Of a stretch of 12,584 bases of DNA, positions 1-7,841 are shown piece by piece. Numbering within the stretch: position 1 is the stretch's first letter; each line of letters starts with the position of its first letter. Below the pieces are notes generated by a model. That model was not told the origin of the DNA. It did no database searches and worked only from the letters and a program-made list of their open reading frames with translations. Location of the stretch: positions 1-12,584 of the forward strand of contig PNNE01000078.1 in assembly GCA_013824055.1 (NCBI GenBank), given 5' to 3'. Origin of the DNA: Rhodobacter sp. (GTDB taxonomy: Bacteria; Pseudomonadota; Alphaproteobacteria; Rhodobacterales; Rhodobacteraceae). A program made the position numbers and the translations under genes.

Positions 1-1563
<1,563 letters not shown>

Positions 1564-1728
1564 GCGCCCGATTAGGCCGGGACGCGCGCAAGCGCAAGAT
1601 ATCCCGCGCGCGCCGATGTCGTTTGCGACGAAGGTTCATGTCGGTTTTGGCAGACATGCGGCGGTTTCGGGGGGCGCTGCCAGAGGGATTGGCGGCATAA
1701 GGGCGCAAACATCCTCCGGAGGCTGACC
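1564..1728. promoter_or_regulatory. Divergent guaA/mttB-like intergenic region with a CATGTC-N10-GACATG dyad
   Basis: This 165-base gap holds the start regions of both divergent genes. A dyad with 6-base arms, CATGTC (1637-1642) and GACATG (1653-1658), could be an operator, though arms this short arise by chance. The plus-strand gene has a clear ribosome binding site, GGAGG at 1718-1722, six bases before its ATG at 1729. I see no convincing -35/-10 pair and no purine riboswitch fold for guaA. Confidence 0.3.
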
Positions 1729-3270
1729 ATGAACGAAGTTGCAGGGCGCAGGTCGCGCAGTGGGGGCGGCGCAAGCCGTCGGGCGGAACGCACCGCGATC
1801 AGCTTCGAGACCGCGCGCTTCATCCAGCGCAACATCCCGAACTTCGAGATCCTGAACGAAGAAGCGCTGCAGATCATCGAGCACAACGCCGAGACGGTGC
1901 TGGAAGAGATCGGCGTCAACTTCGTCGAAAACCCCGGCGCACTGGCGCGCTGGCGCGATGCGGGCGCGGATGTGCAAGGCGAGCGGGTGCATATCCCGCG
2001 GGGCCTGGCGCGCAAGCTGATCTCGACCGCGCCGAAGACCTTCACCCAAGCCGCCCGCAACCCGGACCGCAACGTCGACATCGGCGGCCGGAACCTGGTG
2101 CTGGCCCCGGTCTACGGCCCGCCCTTTGTCCGCGACATGGAAGGCGGCCGCCGCTATGCCACGCTGGAGGATTTCCAGAACTTCGTGAAGCTGGGCTACA
2201 TGTCGAAATGGCTGCACCATTCCGGCGGCACGGTGTGCGAGCCGACCGACGTGCCGGTGAACAAGCGCCACCTCGACATGCTCCTGGCCCACATGACCCT
2301 GTCGGACAAGCCCTTCATGGGGTCGGTGACGGAACCCGGCCGCGCGCAGGATTCGGTCGACATGGCGAAGATCCTGTTCGGGGACGCCTTCGTCGACCAG
2401 AACACGGTGATGACCAGCCTGATCAACATCAACTCGCCGATGGTCTTCGACGGGATCATGATGGGCGCGCTGGAGGTCTATGCGGCCAACAACCAGGCCA
2501 GCATCGTCTCGCCCTTCATCGTCGGCGGCGCGATGGCTCCGGTCACGGTGGCCGGGACGCTGACCCAGGTGCTGGCCGAGATCCTGGCCGGCGTCAGCTA
2601 TTCGCAGCTGGTGCGTCCGGGCTCGCCGGTGATCGCCGGGGCCTTCGTCACCTCGATCGACATGAACTCGGGCGCGCCGACCTTCGGGACGCCCGAGGCG
2701 GCCCACATCACCTATGGCGCAGGGCAACTGGTGCGGCGGCTGGGGCTGCCCTACCGGTCGGGCGGGTCGTTCTGCGGGTCCAAGCTGCCGGACGCGCAGG
2801 CGGCCTATGAAACCGCCAACAGCCTGAACATGGCGCTGCTGGCAGGGGTGAACTTCATGCTGCATGCCTGCGGCTGGCTCGAAGGCGGGCTGGTCAGCTC
2901 GTATGAAAAGTTCGTGATGGACGCCGACCAGCTGGGCACGTTGCACCATCTGGCGCAGGGCATCCAGGTCGACACCAACGGTCAGGCGATGGACGCGATC
3001 CGCGAAGTCGGGCCCGGCGGGCACTACCTTGGCTGCTCGCACACTCAGGCCAACTTCAAGTCGGCCTTCTGGCGCTCGGACCTTTTCGACTACAAGCCCT
3101 TCGAGACCTGGGCCGAGGAAGGCGCGCGCGACACGCAAAGCCTGGCCAACGAGAAGGTCAAGAAGCAGCTGGCCGATTACGTGCCCCCTGACATTGACCC
3201 CGGCACCCGCGAGGCGCTGGAGGCCTTCGTCGCAACCCGCAAGGCCGCGATGCCCGACGCCTTCATCTGA
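1729..3270 (+). CDS. Trimethylamine methyltransferase (MttB) superfamily protein, non-pyrrolysine type
   Basis: The 513-residue product matches the MttB/COG5598 superfamily throughout: an N-terminal ILNEEALQIIEHNAETVLEEIGV segment (about 41-63), central NSPMVFDGIMMGALEVY (235-251), SPFIVGGAMAPVTVAGTL (261-278), GAPTFGTPEAA (315-325) and YETANSLNMALLAGVNF (360-376). Members pass a methyl group from a methylated quaternary or tertiary amine to the Co(I) corrinoid of a partner protein. The archaeal trimethylamine enzymes contain pyrrolysine at an in-frame TAG; this frame has none, so it belongs to the larger non-pyrrolysine group, which includes glycine betaine demethylases such as MtgB. The ATG is well supported by GGAGG six bases upstream. 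No corrinoid protein, corrinoid methyltransferase or reactivase gene is nearby, so the substrate cannot be inferred from context. The gene appears monocistronic and ends at a strong hairpin. Family is secure; substrate unknown. Confidence 0.92.
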   Translation: MNEVAGRRSRSGGGASRRAERTAISFETARFIQRNIPNFEILNEEALQIIEHNAETVLEEIGVNFVENPGALARWRDAGADVQGERVHIPRGLARKLISTAPKTFTQAARNPDRNVDIGGRNLVLAPVYGPPFVRDMEGGRRYATLEDFQNFVKLGYMSKWLHHSGGTVCEPTDVPVNKRHLDMLLAHMTLSDKPFMGSVTEPGRAQDSVDMAKILFGDAFVDQNTVMTSLININSPMVFDGIMMGALEVYAANNQASIVSPFIVGGAMAPVTVAGTLTQVLAEILAGVSYSQLVRPGSPVIAGAFVTSIDMNSGAPTFGTPEAAHITYGAGQLVRRLGLPYRSGGSFCGSKLPDAQAAYETANSLNMALLAGVNFMLHACGWLEGGLVSSYEKFVMDADQLGTLHHLAQGIQVDTNGQAMDAIREVGPGGHYLGCSHTQANFKSAFWRSDLFDYKPFETWAEEGARDTQSLANEKVKKQLADYVPPDIDPGTREALEAFVATRKAAMPDAFI

Positions 3271-3278
3271 ACCCGGCG

Positions 3279-3303
3279 AAAGGGGCGGCAATACCGCCCC
3301 TTT
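3279..3303. terminator. Strong hairpin terminator, probably bidirectional
   Basis: A perfect 10-base-pair stem, AAAGGGGCGG (3279-3288) and CCGCCCCTTT (3294-3303), encloses the loop CAATA. It is followed on the plus strand by TCCCTTTGCTTT. It starts nine bases after the MttB-like stop codon. Read from the other strand it lies just past the stop of the convergent DUF6477-like gene and is followed by CGCCGGG, so it is better as a plus-strand terminator but could serve both. Confidence 0.8.
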
Positions 3304-3313
3304 CCCTTTGCTT

Positions 3314-3598
3314 TCAGGCCATTCCCTCGCGGCGCAGCAGCTGCGCCTCGGCCAGAAGCGCGATCAGCACCTCGATGTGCCGCGCCACCGAATAGCCCGC
3401 TTCCCCGGCCAGGCGGGTGGCCTCCAGCTTTGCCTCGACTGACATCAGCGTCGTCACCGTGTCCTCGGGCGAGGCAGCACTTGCCACATGGCGCCGCAGG
3501 TCGCGTTCGCGGCGGTATTCGCCCAGTCCGAAGCGGGCCGCGCGCATCAAGAGCCGGGGCCGGCGCAGAGTGGCAAGCAGGGTGCGGCAGTCGGTCAT
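3314..3598 (-). CDS. DUF6477-like small uncharacterised protein
   Basis: This encodes a 94-residue arginine- and leucine-rich protein (MTDCRTLLATLRRP...), with no signal peptide or membrane segment visible. I recognise from memory the pattern of a Rhodobacteraceae family annotated DUF6477: LRRPRLLMRAARFG near the N-terminus (about residues 11-24), YRRERDLRR (28-36) and GYSVARHIEVLIALLAEAQLL near the C-terminus (68-88). The function is unknown. The protein is probably helical and soluble. The start at 3598 is supported by CGGAGG seven bases upstream. It is divergent from the helix-turn-helix/DUF6456-like gene across a 200-base AT-rich gap that carries paired candidate regulatory sites, suggesting co-regulation. 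The DUF number should be confirmed by a Pfam search; that the gene is real is well supported. Confidence 0.82.
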   Translation of the reverse strand: MTDCRTLLATLRRPRLLMRAARFGLGEYRRERDLRRHVASAASPEDTVTTLMSVEAKLEATRLAGEAGYSVARHIEVLIALLAEAQLLRREGMA

Positions 3599-3676
3599 GG
3601 AATCCTCCGTTGCTGGATGGAGGCATCCTTAGCCGACACAACCTGGCGTTGCGCGGCCTTCGGTTGCAGCGCGCGC

Positions 3677-3747
3677 TGGTTACCGAATAGTTTAAGAATT
3701 CCGTCGAATTGTAAGGGTCGAGCGAAAGCTTAACCAACAGGTAACCA
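3677..3747. promoter_or_regulatory. Mirrored TTAA/GTAACC sites (CtrA-like) in AT-rich divergent promoter region
   Basis: The arms TGGTTACC (3677-3684) and GGTAACCA (3740-3747) form a perfect 8-base inverted repeat 55 bases apart. On the plus strand, TTAA (3730-3733), seven bases, then GTAACC (3741-3746) differs by one base from the alphaproteobacterial CtrA consensus TTAA-N7-TTAAC. On the minus strand, TTAA (3695-3692) is followed after eight bases by GTAACC (3683-3678), a weaker version of the same arrangement. The region is clearly AT-rich compared with its surroundings and also contains GAATT twice (3697-3701, 3706-3710). Assignment to CtrA is an inference. Confidence 0.4.
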
Positions 3748-3767
3748 ATTCCACCCAAGGTTGCGGC

Positions 3768-3783
3768 TGTCCAAGGCTGGACA
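3768..3783. promoter_or_regulatory. Perfect dyad TGTCCA-N4-TGGACA before the HTH gene, candidate operator
   Basis: TGTCCA (3768-3773), AGGC, TGGACA (3778-3783) is a perfect 6+4+6 dyad ending 15 bases before the GTG start of the divergent regulator gene. A third copy of TGGACA lies at 3800-3805 over the start codon, exactly 22 bases (about two helical turns) from the second. A transcription factor bound here would block that gene, so autoregulation by its own product is an obvious possibility. No binding protein can be named from sequence. Confidence 0.4.
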
Positions 3784-3798
3784 TATTGCAGCCCACGG

Positions 3799-4950
3799 GT
3801 GGACAAGGACAGGACGACTGAATTGCCCGAATTGATCGTTGCCAGCCTGCCGGACTGGCTTCCTGCAGCCGTGCGCCACTACCTCGACCATACCGAAGAC
3901 GGCACACCGCTGAGGGAGCTGGCACGGCGCGGAGGGCTGCATGCCTCGACCATCCTGCGGCAGGTGCGGCGGTTCGAGAACCGTCGCGAGGACCCGCTGA
4001 TGGACGAGGCGCTTTCGGCGCTGTCCCGTGTTGCCCTGCGCCCTTCAGATGATCCAGCCCGAAAGGATGACCAGCCGATGTCGGTCCACACGCAACTTTC
4101 CGCCCCGGGCGATCAGCCCGCAATCTGCGACGAGCAGGCCCTGGTCCGCGAAGGGATGCGCGTCCTGCGCCGCCTTGCCGAACCCGGCGCGGTCATGGCC
4201 ATCGCGCCCGACCTGGACAAGGCGGTGGTGATCCGCGACCTGCCCGATGGCAAAAGCCTGCGGACGGCGGTGCTGGAACGGTCGGTCGCCCATGCCTTCG
4301 CGCTGAAGGACTGGGTCACCTGCCGCAAGCCGGGCCGCGTCTCGACCTACGAGATCACCTCGGCCGGCCGGGCCGCGCTGAAGCGGATGGTGGACGAGGA
4401 AGACCGCCGCCGCCAGGGCATGGCCGAGGCCGCAACGCCATTCGGCGACCAGCATCGCACCTGGGACGAACGTGAGGTGATGGACGACGGCGGTCCGCGC
4501 CGGGTGCGCTACAACCTGGCGGAAAGCCCGGTGGCACTGCTGGGCCGCCGCCGCGACCGCGACGGCAGGCCGTTCCTGGAGCCGGAACTGGTCGCCGCCG
4601 CCGAACGCCTGCGCGAAGACTTCGAGCTTGCCCAGATGGGCCCTCGCGTGGCGCAGAACTGGGACCGCTTCCTGACCGGCGGCGACCGGGGCGCGTTCCA
4701 GGCCGACAGTGGGTTGGCGGAAGGCCCGTCCTCGGCCAGGTCCCGCGTGGCCGCGGCGCTGCGCGACCTGGGGCCGGGGCTTGGCGACGTGGCGCTGCGC
4801 TGCTGCTGCTTTCTCGAGGGGCTGGAGGTTGCCGAAAAGCGCATGGGCTGGGCGGCAAGGTCGGGCAAGATCGTGCTGCGCATCGCGCTGATGCGGCTGC
4901 GGCGGCACTATGAGGAAACCTACGGCAAGTCCGGTCCGCTGATCGGCTAG
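3799..4950 (+). CDS. Helix-turn-helix protein with C-terminal DUF6456-like domain
   Basis: This 383-residue soluble protein is probably a DNA-binding regulator. An N-terminal helix-turn-helix is visible at about 37-60 (PLRELARRGGLHASTILRQV). A middle part (about 112-200) looks winged-helix-like and ends YEITSAGRAALKRM. The C-terminal segment from about 236 to 372 has the features I associate with DUF6456: SPVALLGRRRDRDGRPFL, LREDFELAQMGPRVAQNWD, a Cys run in LRCCCFLEGLEVAEKRMGWAARSGKIVLRIAL. Stop TAA at 3742-3744 closes the frame upstream, leaving GTG at 3799 as the only good start before the helix-turn-helix. It lacks a clear ribosome binding site, and a weak promoter (TTGCGG 3761-3766, TATTGC 3784-3789) would give an almost leaderless message. 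Targets are unknown. The stop overlaps the convergent LysE-type gene. Confidence 0.85.
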   Translation: MDKDRTTELPELIVASLPDWLPAAVRHYLDHTEDGTPLRELARRGGLHASTILRQVRRFENRREDPLMDEALSALSRVALRPSDDPARKDDQPMSVHTQLSAPGDQPAICDEQALVREGMRVLRRLAEPGAVMAIAPDLDKAVVIRDLPDGKSLRTAVLERSVAHAFALKDWVTCRKPGRVSTYEITSAGRAALKRMVDEEDRRRQGMAEAATPFGDQHRTWDEREVMDDGGPRRVRYNLAESPVALLGRRRDRDGRPFLEPELVAAAERLREDFELAQMGPRVAQNWDRFLTGGDRGAFQADSGLAEGPSSARSRVAAALRDLGPGLGDVALRCCCFLEGLEVAEKRMGWAARSGKIVLRIALMRLRRHYEETYGKSGPLIG

Positions 4951-5519
4951 GCCCCGACCCCCCTGGCGATCAGCGCGACCGAGATCAGCGCCAGCCAGAC
5001 CGACGCCAGCCGCCGCAGCACGAAAAGCGCGCGCGGCTGGTGCGTGCCCCCGGCCCGGATCACTGCGCCGATCCCGGCCCAGAGCACCGCCACCAGGGCG
5101 ACCAGCCCGGCAAAGAGCAGCAGGTTCTCTGCCAGCCGGTCGGGCGAGGGCAGCAGCACCAGCCCGAAGATCAGCGCCTTGGGGTTCAGCGCCGTGGTCA
5201 CGAACAGCGCCCGTGCATCCACCGCAGGCCCGGTGCCGGCTTCCCCCGGCACGCGCCACAGCTTCGCCGCCAGCACCGCCACCCAGACCGCTGCCGCCAG
5301 CGTCAGGCCGGTGCGCAGGCCCTCGTGGTCCGCCAGCAGCGCGGCTCCGGCCAGAGCCAGCGGTGCGACGGTCAGAAGATAGCCCGCAAGCTCGGCCGGG
5401 ATCAGTCGCACCGCGCCGGTCAGGCCACGTTCGGCCCCCGCAACAAGCATCAGCGAATTGGTCGGCCCCGGCGTCAGCAGCAGCAGCAGCAGCGCGATGG
5501 TCAGTTCAAATCCGGTCAT
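4947..5519 (-). CDS. LysE/RhtB-family transporter (amino acid or small-molecule exporter)
   Basis: The 190-residue hydrophobic protein of the LysE superfamily has about five to six membrane segments. The family signature sits in the first one: ALLLLLLTPGPTNSLML (about 9-25), with TPGPT where PGPN is common. ALNPKA (110-115) is also typical. These inner-membrane proteins export amino acids or related compounds; the substrate cannot be read from sequence. I chose ATG at 5519 because AGGGGA lies a few bases upstream and the first membrane helix begins at once; a start at 5567 would add 16 polar residues with no family match. The six leucines are encoded by six consecutive CTG codons. A perfect FNR-type box is centred 57 bases upstream of the start. 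The stop codon overlaps that of the convergent regulator gene. Confidence 0.88.
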   Translation of the reverse strand: MTGFELTIALLLLLLTPGPTNSLMLVAGAERGLTGAVRLIPAELAGYLLTVAPLALAGAALLADHEGLRTGLTLAAAVWVAVLAAKLWRVPGEAGTGPAVDARALFVTTALNPKALIFGLVLLPSPDRLAENLLLFAGLVALVAVLWAGIGAVIRAGGTHQPRALFVLRRLASVWLALISVALIARGVGA

Positions 5520-5569
5520 CTTCGTCCCCTGTTCAAAACCGCTGATGGCAGACCGGTGAGCGGACAACC

Positions 5570-5583
5570 TTGATCCGCATCAA
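5570..5583. promoter_or_regulatory. Perfect FNR/FnrL-type box TTGAT-CCGC-ATCAA
   Basis: TTGATCCGCATCAA fits the FNR consensus TTGAT-N4-ATCAA exactly. Its centre is 57 bases upstream of the LysE-type ATG on the minus strand. If it sat at -41.5, the transcript would begin near 5535, leaving a 15-base leader, and a poor -10 (CATCAG) is at the right place. It is about 250 bases from lipA, so the exporter is the likelier target. Oxygen-responsive FnrL is known in Rhodobacter; its action here is inferred. Confidence 0.6.
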
Positions 5584-5762
5584 ATCCGATGCGCCGGCGC
5601 AGTGCCCGACCCCGGCGGGGCCGTCTCACCAAGGCTTCGGCCAAGGACCGCCTCCACTCCCGTTCACCAGCGGCATCGGCCTTGCCTTGACGATCCGCGT
5701 CTTGCCACGCTTCCTGCATGTCCCATGCGTGCTGTGCAAGGGCCTGTGGCGGTCGGGTTGCG

Positions 5763-5791
5763 TTGCCTTGGACGCGAAACGGGCTTATCTG
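5763..5791 (+). promoter_or_regulatory. lipA: Possible sigma-70-type promoter for lipA, in the 305-base LysE/lipA gap
   Basis: TTGCCT (5763-5768), a 17-base spacer and TATCTG (5786-5791) form a weak -35/-10 pair about 33 bases before the lipA start. Each hexamer differs from consensus in two or three places. Apart from this, the FNR-type box and two GGGGGAA tracts (5792-5798, 5811-5817; the second is the lipA ribosome binding site), the 5520-5824 gap shows no gene. Confidence 0.3.
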
Positions 5792-5824
5792 AGGGGGAAC
5801 CAGCCGGTCAGGGGGAAATCATCC

Positions 5825-6769
5825 GTGCGCGACCTCAAGCTTCCCGAAGAGCGTCACCCCGAAAAGGCGCACCGTCCCGACAATGCCCAGCCGAAGAAGC
5901 CGTCCTGGATCAGGGTCAAGGCGCCGACCTCCGAGGGCTACAGGAAGACCCGCGACATCCTGCGCGAAAAGAAGCTGGTGACCGTCTGCGAGGAAGCGGG
6001 CTGCCCCAATGTCGGCGAATGCTGGAGCCAGGGCCACGCCACCATGATGATCATGGGCGAGATCTGCACCCGAGGCTGCACCTTCTGCAACGTGGCGACC
6101 GGCAAGCCGCAGACCCTGGACGCCTTCGAGCCCGGCCGCGTGGCCCATGCCGTGGCCGAGCTTGGGCTGGCCCATGTCGTCGTCACCTCGGTCGACCGTG
6201 ACGACCTTGACGACGGCGGGGCCGAACATTTCGCCCAGACCATCCGCGCGATCCGGCACCGCTCGCCCGCGACGACGATCGAGGTCCTGACGCCCGACTT
6301 CCTGAAGTGCCCGGCCAGCGCGCTGGAAAAGGTGGTCGAGGCGCGGCCCGATGTCTTCAACCACAACCTTGAAACCGTGCCCGGCCTGTACCACGAGGTC
6401 CGACCCGGTGCGCGCTACTTCCACAGCTTGCGGCTCTTGCAGCGGGTCAAGGACCTGGACCCGATGATGTTCACCAAGTCGGGCATCATGGTCGGCCTGG
6501 GCGAGACCCGGCAGGCGGTCTTGCAGGTGATGGACGACATGCGCTCGGCCGATGTGGATTTCCTGACCATCGGCCAGTACCTGCAACCGACGCCAAAGCA
6601 TCACCGGGTCGACCGCTTCGTCACGCCCGACGAATTCAAGGCCTACGAGACGGCCGCCTGGGGCAAGGGCTTCCTGATGGTTTCGGCCACGCCGCTGACC
6701 CGGTCAAGCTATCACGCCGGCGACGATTTCGCCCGGATGCGGGACGCCCGCCAGGCCGGACGCGGCTGA
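5825..6769 (+). CDS. lipA: Lipoyl synthase
   Basis: This radical SAM enzyme inserts two sulphur atoms into octanoyl groups on lipoyl domains, the final step in making lipoate for pyruvate and 2-oxoglutarate dehydrogenases and the glycine cleavage system. The 314-residue product shows the auxiliary cluster motif CX4CX5C (Cys55, 60, 66; CEEAGCPNVGEC) and the radical SAM motif CX3CX2C (Cys81, 85, 88; CTRGCTFC). It also has TSVDRDDLDDGGA, the VFNHNLETVP signature and the C-terminal RSSYHAGDDF with the conserved serine. I chose GTG at 5825: AGGGGGA (5810-5816) lies eight bases upstream and MRDLKLPE is a typical alphaproteobacterial N-terminus. The open frame extends upstream to 5570, but that stretch has no family character. 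It has a weak promoter and is probably monocistronic, followed by a hairpin. Confidence 0.97.
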   Translation: MRDLKLPEERHPEKAHRPDNAQPKKPSWIRVKAPTSEGYRKTRDILREKKLVTVCEEAGCPNVGECWSQGHATMMIMGEICTRGCTFCNVATGKPQTLDAFEPGRVAHAVAELGLAHVVVTSVDRDDLDDGGAEHFAQTIRAIRHRSPATTIEVLTPDFLKCPASALEKVVEARPDVFNHNLETVPGLYHEVRPGARYFHSLRLLQRVKDLDPMMFTKSGIMVGLGETRQAVLQVMDDMRSADVDFLTIGQYLQPTPKHHRVDRFVTPDEFKAYETAAWGKGFLMVSATPLTRSSYHAGDDFARMRDARQAGRG

Positions 6770-6784
6770 TCCTGGACAGAAAGC

Positions 6785-6806
6785 CGGGCCGCCCGATGGC
6801 GGCCCG
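6785..6806. terminator. Hairpin between convergent lipA and porin-like genes
   Basis: A 9-base-pair GC-only stem, CGGGCCGCC (6785-6793) and GGCGGCCCG (6798-6806), with loop CGAT, lies 15 bases after the lipA stop. No T-run follows on either strand, so if it terminates transcription it is not a classical intrinsic terminator. A second small hairpin, AAGCC-TGG-GGCTT (6820-6832), touches the stop codon of the porin-like gene. Confidence 0.55.
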
Positions 6807-6831
6807 TCCTGAAAGGCGCAAGCCTGGGGCT

Positions 6832-7707
6832 TCAGAACCTGTAGCCGACGCCGATGTCGAAAAGCTCGTCCGAGCCCGTGACCTTGGTGCCGCCGCCCTC
6901 GACAAACAGACCGCTGTCCAGGCTGTAGGTCGCCGAGACCGAATAGGCGTCGCTGGCGTCCCGCACCATCAGCATGTCGCCGCGCAGGGTCAGGGCCGTC
7001 ATGACGTCGAAGCTGCCGTGCAGCCGCACTGTGTGACGGGTGTCGGCCGCATCGTATTGCGCCAGCGAGGCCCCGATGCCGAAGCGGTCGGCATCGTGGA
7101 ACGCGCCGATCTGCATCAGCGACGGATTGGGGCCGGGGGCCGTGGCAAACTCGCCGCTGATGAAGAAGGTCGTCGCGCCCGCCGCATAGGTCATGAAGCC
7201 TTCGGCGACATCGACGTTCCGGTCGTTCATGTGGTGATAGCCGGCCCCGAAGCTGAGGCTGCCCGCCTCCTGCTTCCAGGTGATGCCCGGTGTCATGCCG
7301 CCATCCTCGGCGCTGAGCCGGCTGGTCGACTGCCCGCTCAGGAAGTCCGGGTCGCGATCCACCACGCGCGAGGTTGAAAAGCGCGGCATCACCCGCTGGG
7401 TGTCCGACAGGGGGCGCGGGGCGCCGACCGCAAACTCGCCCGCACCCGTCGCCAGGACAAGGGCGGCCCAGACGTTGGTGAAATCCGCGCCATCGTCAAG
7501 GTAGGTGGAGTCCAGCGCGGCGTCAAAGCCCAGAATCCCGCCCGACCGCCAGGTCAGCCCGACATCGCCGTCAAGGGCAAAGCCCGCGCCCGGATCGGCG
7601 TCCAGATACTCCAGCTTGACCTCGCCGCCGAAGGCAAGGCCGGTGTCCTGGGCAGTTGCGGGAAGCGCGAAAGCCGCGACCAGCGCGGGAAGAAGAAGCC
7701 TGCTCAT
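6832..7707 (-). CDS. Porin-like outer-membrane beta-barrel protein
   Basis: The 291-residue product has a clear signal peptide (MSRLLLPALVAAFALPATAQ, cleavage near residue 20). It is then a series of alternating polar/apolar strands rich in Gly, Ala, Asp and aromatics, ending GVGYRF. A terminal phenylalanine is the usual outer-membrane insertion signal. The loop around 97-126 (PRPLSDTQRVMPRFSTSRVVDRDPDF) holds charged residues and could be the constriction loop of a porin. The size suits the roughly 300-residue Rhodobacter-type general porins, although identity to them looks low. It would form a diffusion channel for small solutes; specificity is unknown. The start has GGA at a proper distance upstream. 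It appears monocistronic, with two AAATAACC repeats just before the start. Confidence 0.75.
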   Translation of the reverse strand: MSRLLLPALVAAFALPATAQDTGLAFGGEVKLEYLDADPGAGFALDGDVGLTWRSGGILGFDAALDSTYLDDGADFTNVWAALVLATGAGEFAVGAPRPLSDTQRVMPRFSTSRVVDRDPDFLSGQSTSRLSAEDGGMTPGITWKQEAGSLSFGAGYHHMNDRNVDVAEGFMTYAAGATTFFISGEFATAPGPNPSLMQIGAFHDADRFGIGASLAQYDAADTRHTVRLHGSFDVMTALTLRGDMLMVRDASDAYSVSATYSLDSGLFVEGGGTKVTGSDELFDIGVGYRF

Positions 7708-7708
7708 T

Positions 7709-7736
7709 GGTTATTTCCGTTCTGCTCGGGTTATTT
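7709..7736 (-). promoter_or_regulatory. Two direct AAATAACC repeats upstream of the porin-like start
   Basis: On the minus strand AAATAACC occurs at 7736-7729 and again at 7716-7709, exactly 20 bases apart, the second ending two bases before the ATG. The two-turn spacing and position in the leader suggest a repressor site or coincidence. The rest of the 154-base gap up to 7861 shows no clear promoter or gene. Confidence 0.25.
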
Positions 7737-7841
7737 TCTTGCCAGTATGGCGCAAAACCCTGCGAAGGGAAAGTCCTTGCGATCAATATCTTGTGGCTTC
7801 CTCCAGCGGTAGCGGTTCCGTGATGACAAAGGCCGGACAAG

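Noticed and set aside
1713..1722. Perfect palindrome CCTCCGGAGG over the ribosome binding site of the MttB-like gene
   Set aside because: Without a loop it could form only about three base pairs in RNA, so sequestration of the ribosome binding site is not credible; it is explained by the Shine-Dalgarno sequence itself.
1636..3291. 551-codon minus-strand open frame opposite the MttB-like gene
   Set aside because: It is the antisense shadow of a gene with clear homology, with low-complexity His/Arg/Val-rich translation and no recognisable domain.
3604..3623. CCTCC-N10-GGAGG that could hide the ribosome binding site of the DUF6477-like gene
   Set aside because: The stem is only five base pairs with no extension, too weak and too likely by chance to call a regulatory hairpin.
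3729..3747. Prophage or gene-transfer-agent attachment site in the AT-rich gap
   Set aside because: No integrase, tRNA or flanking direct repeat is present; the AT-rich stretch is explained better as a divergent promoter region.
4045..5259. 404-codon minus-strand open frame covering the HTH gene and part of the LysE-type gene
   Set aside because: Its translation is a frame shadow: the LysE frame is a different one with membrane helices and family motifs, and the HTH gene lies on the other strand.
5570..5824. N-terminal extension of lipA to the first in-frame start
   Set aside because: The extra 85 residues have no lipoyl synthase similarity, contain the FNR-type box and promoter region, and the GTG at 5825 has a good ribosome binding site.
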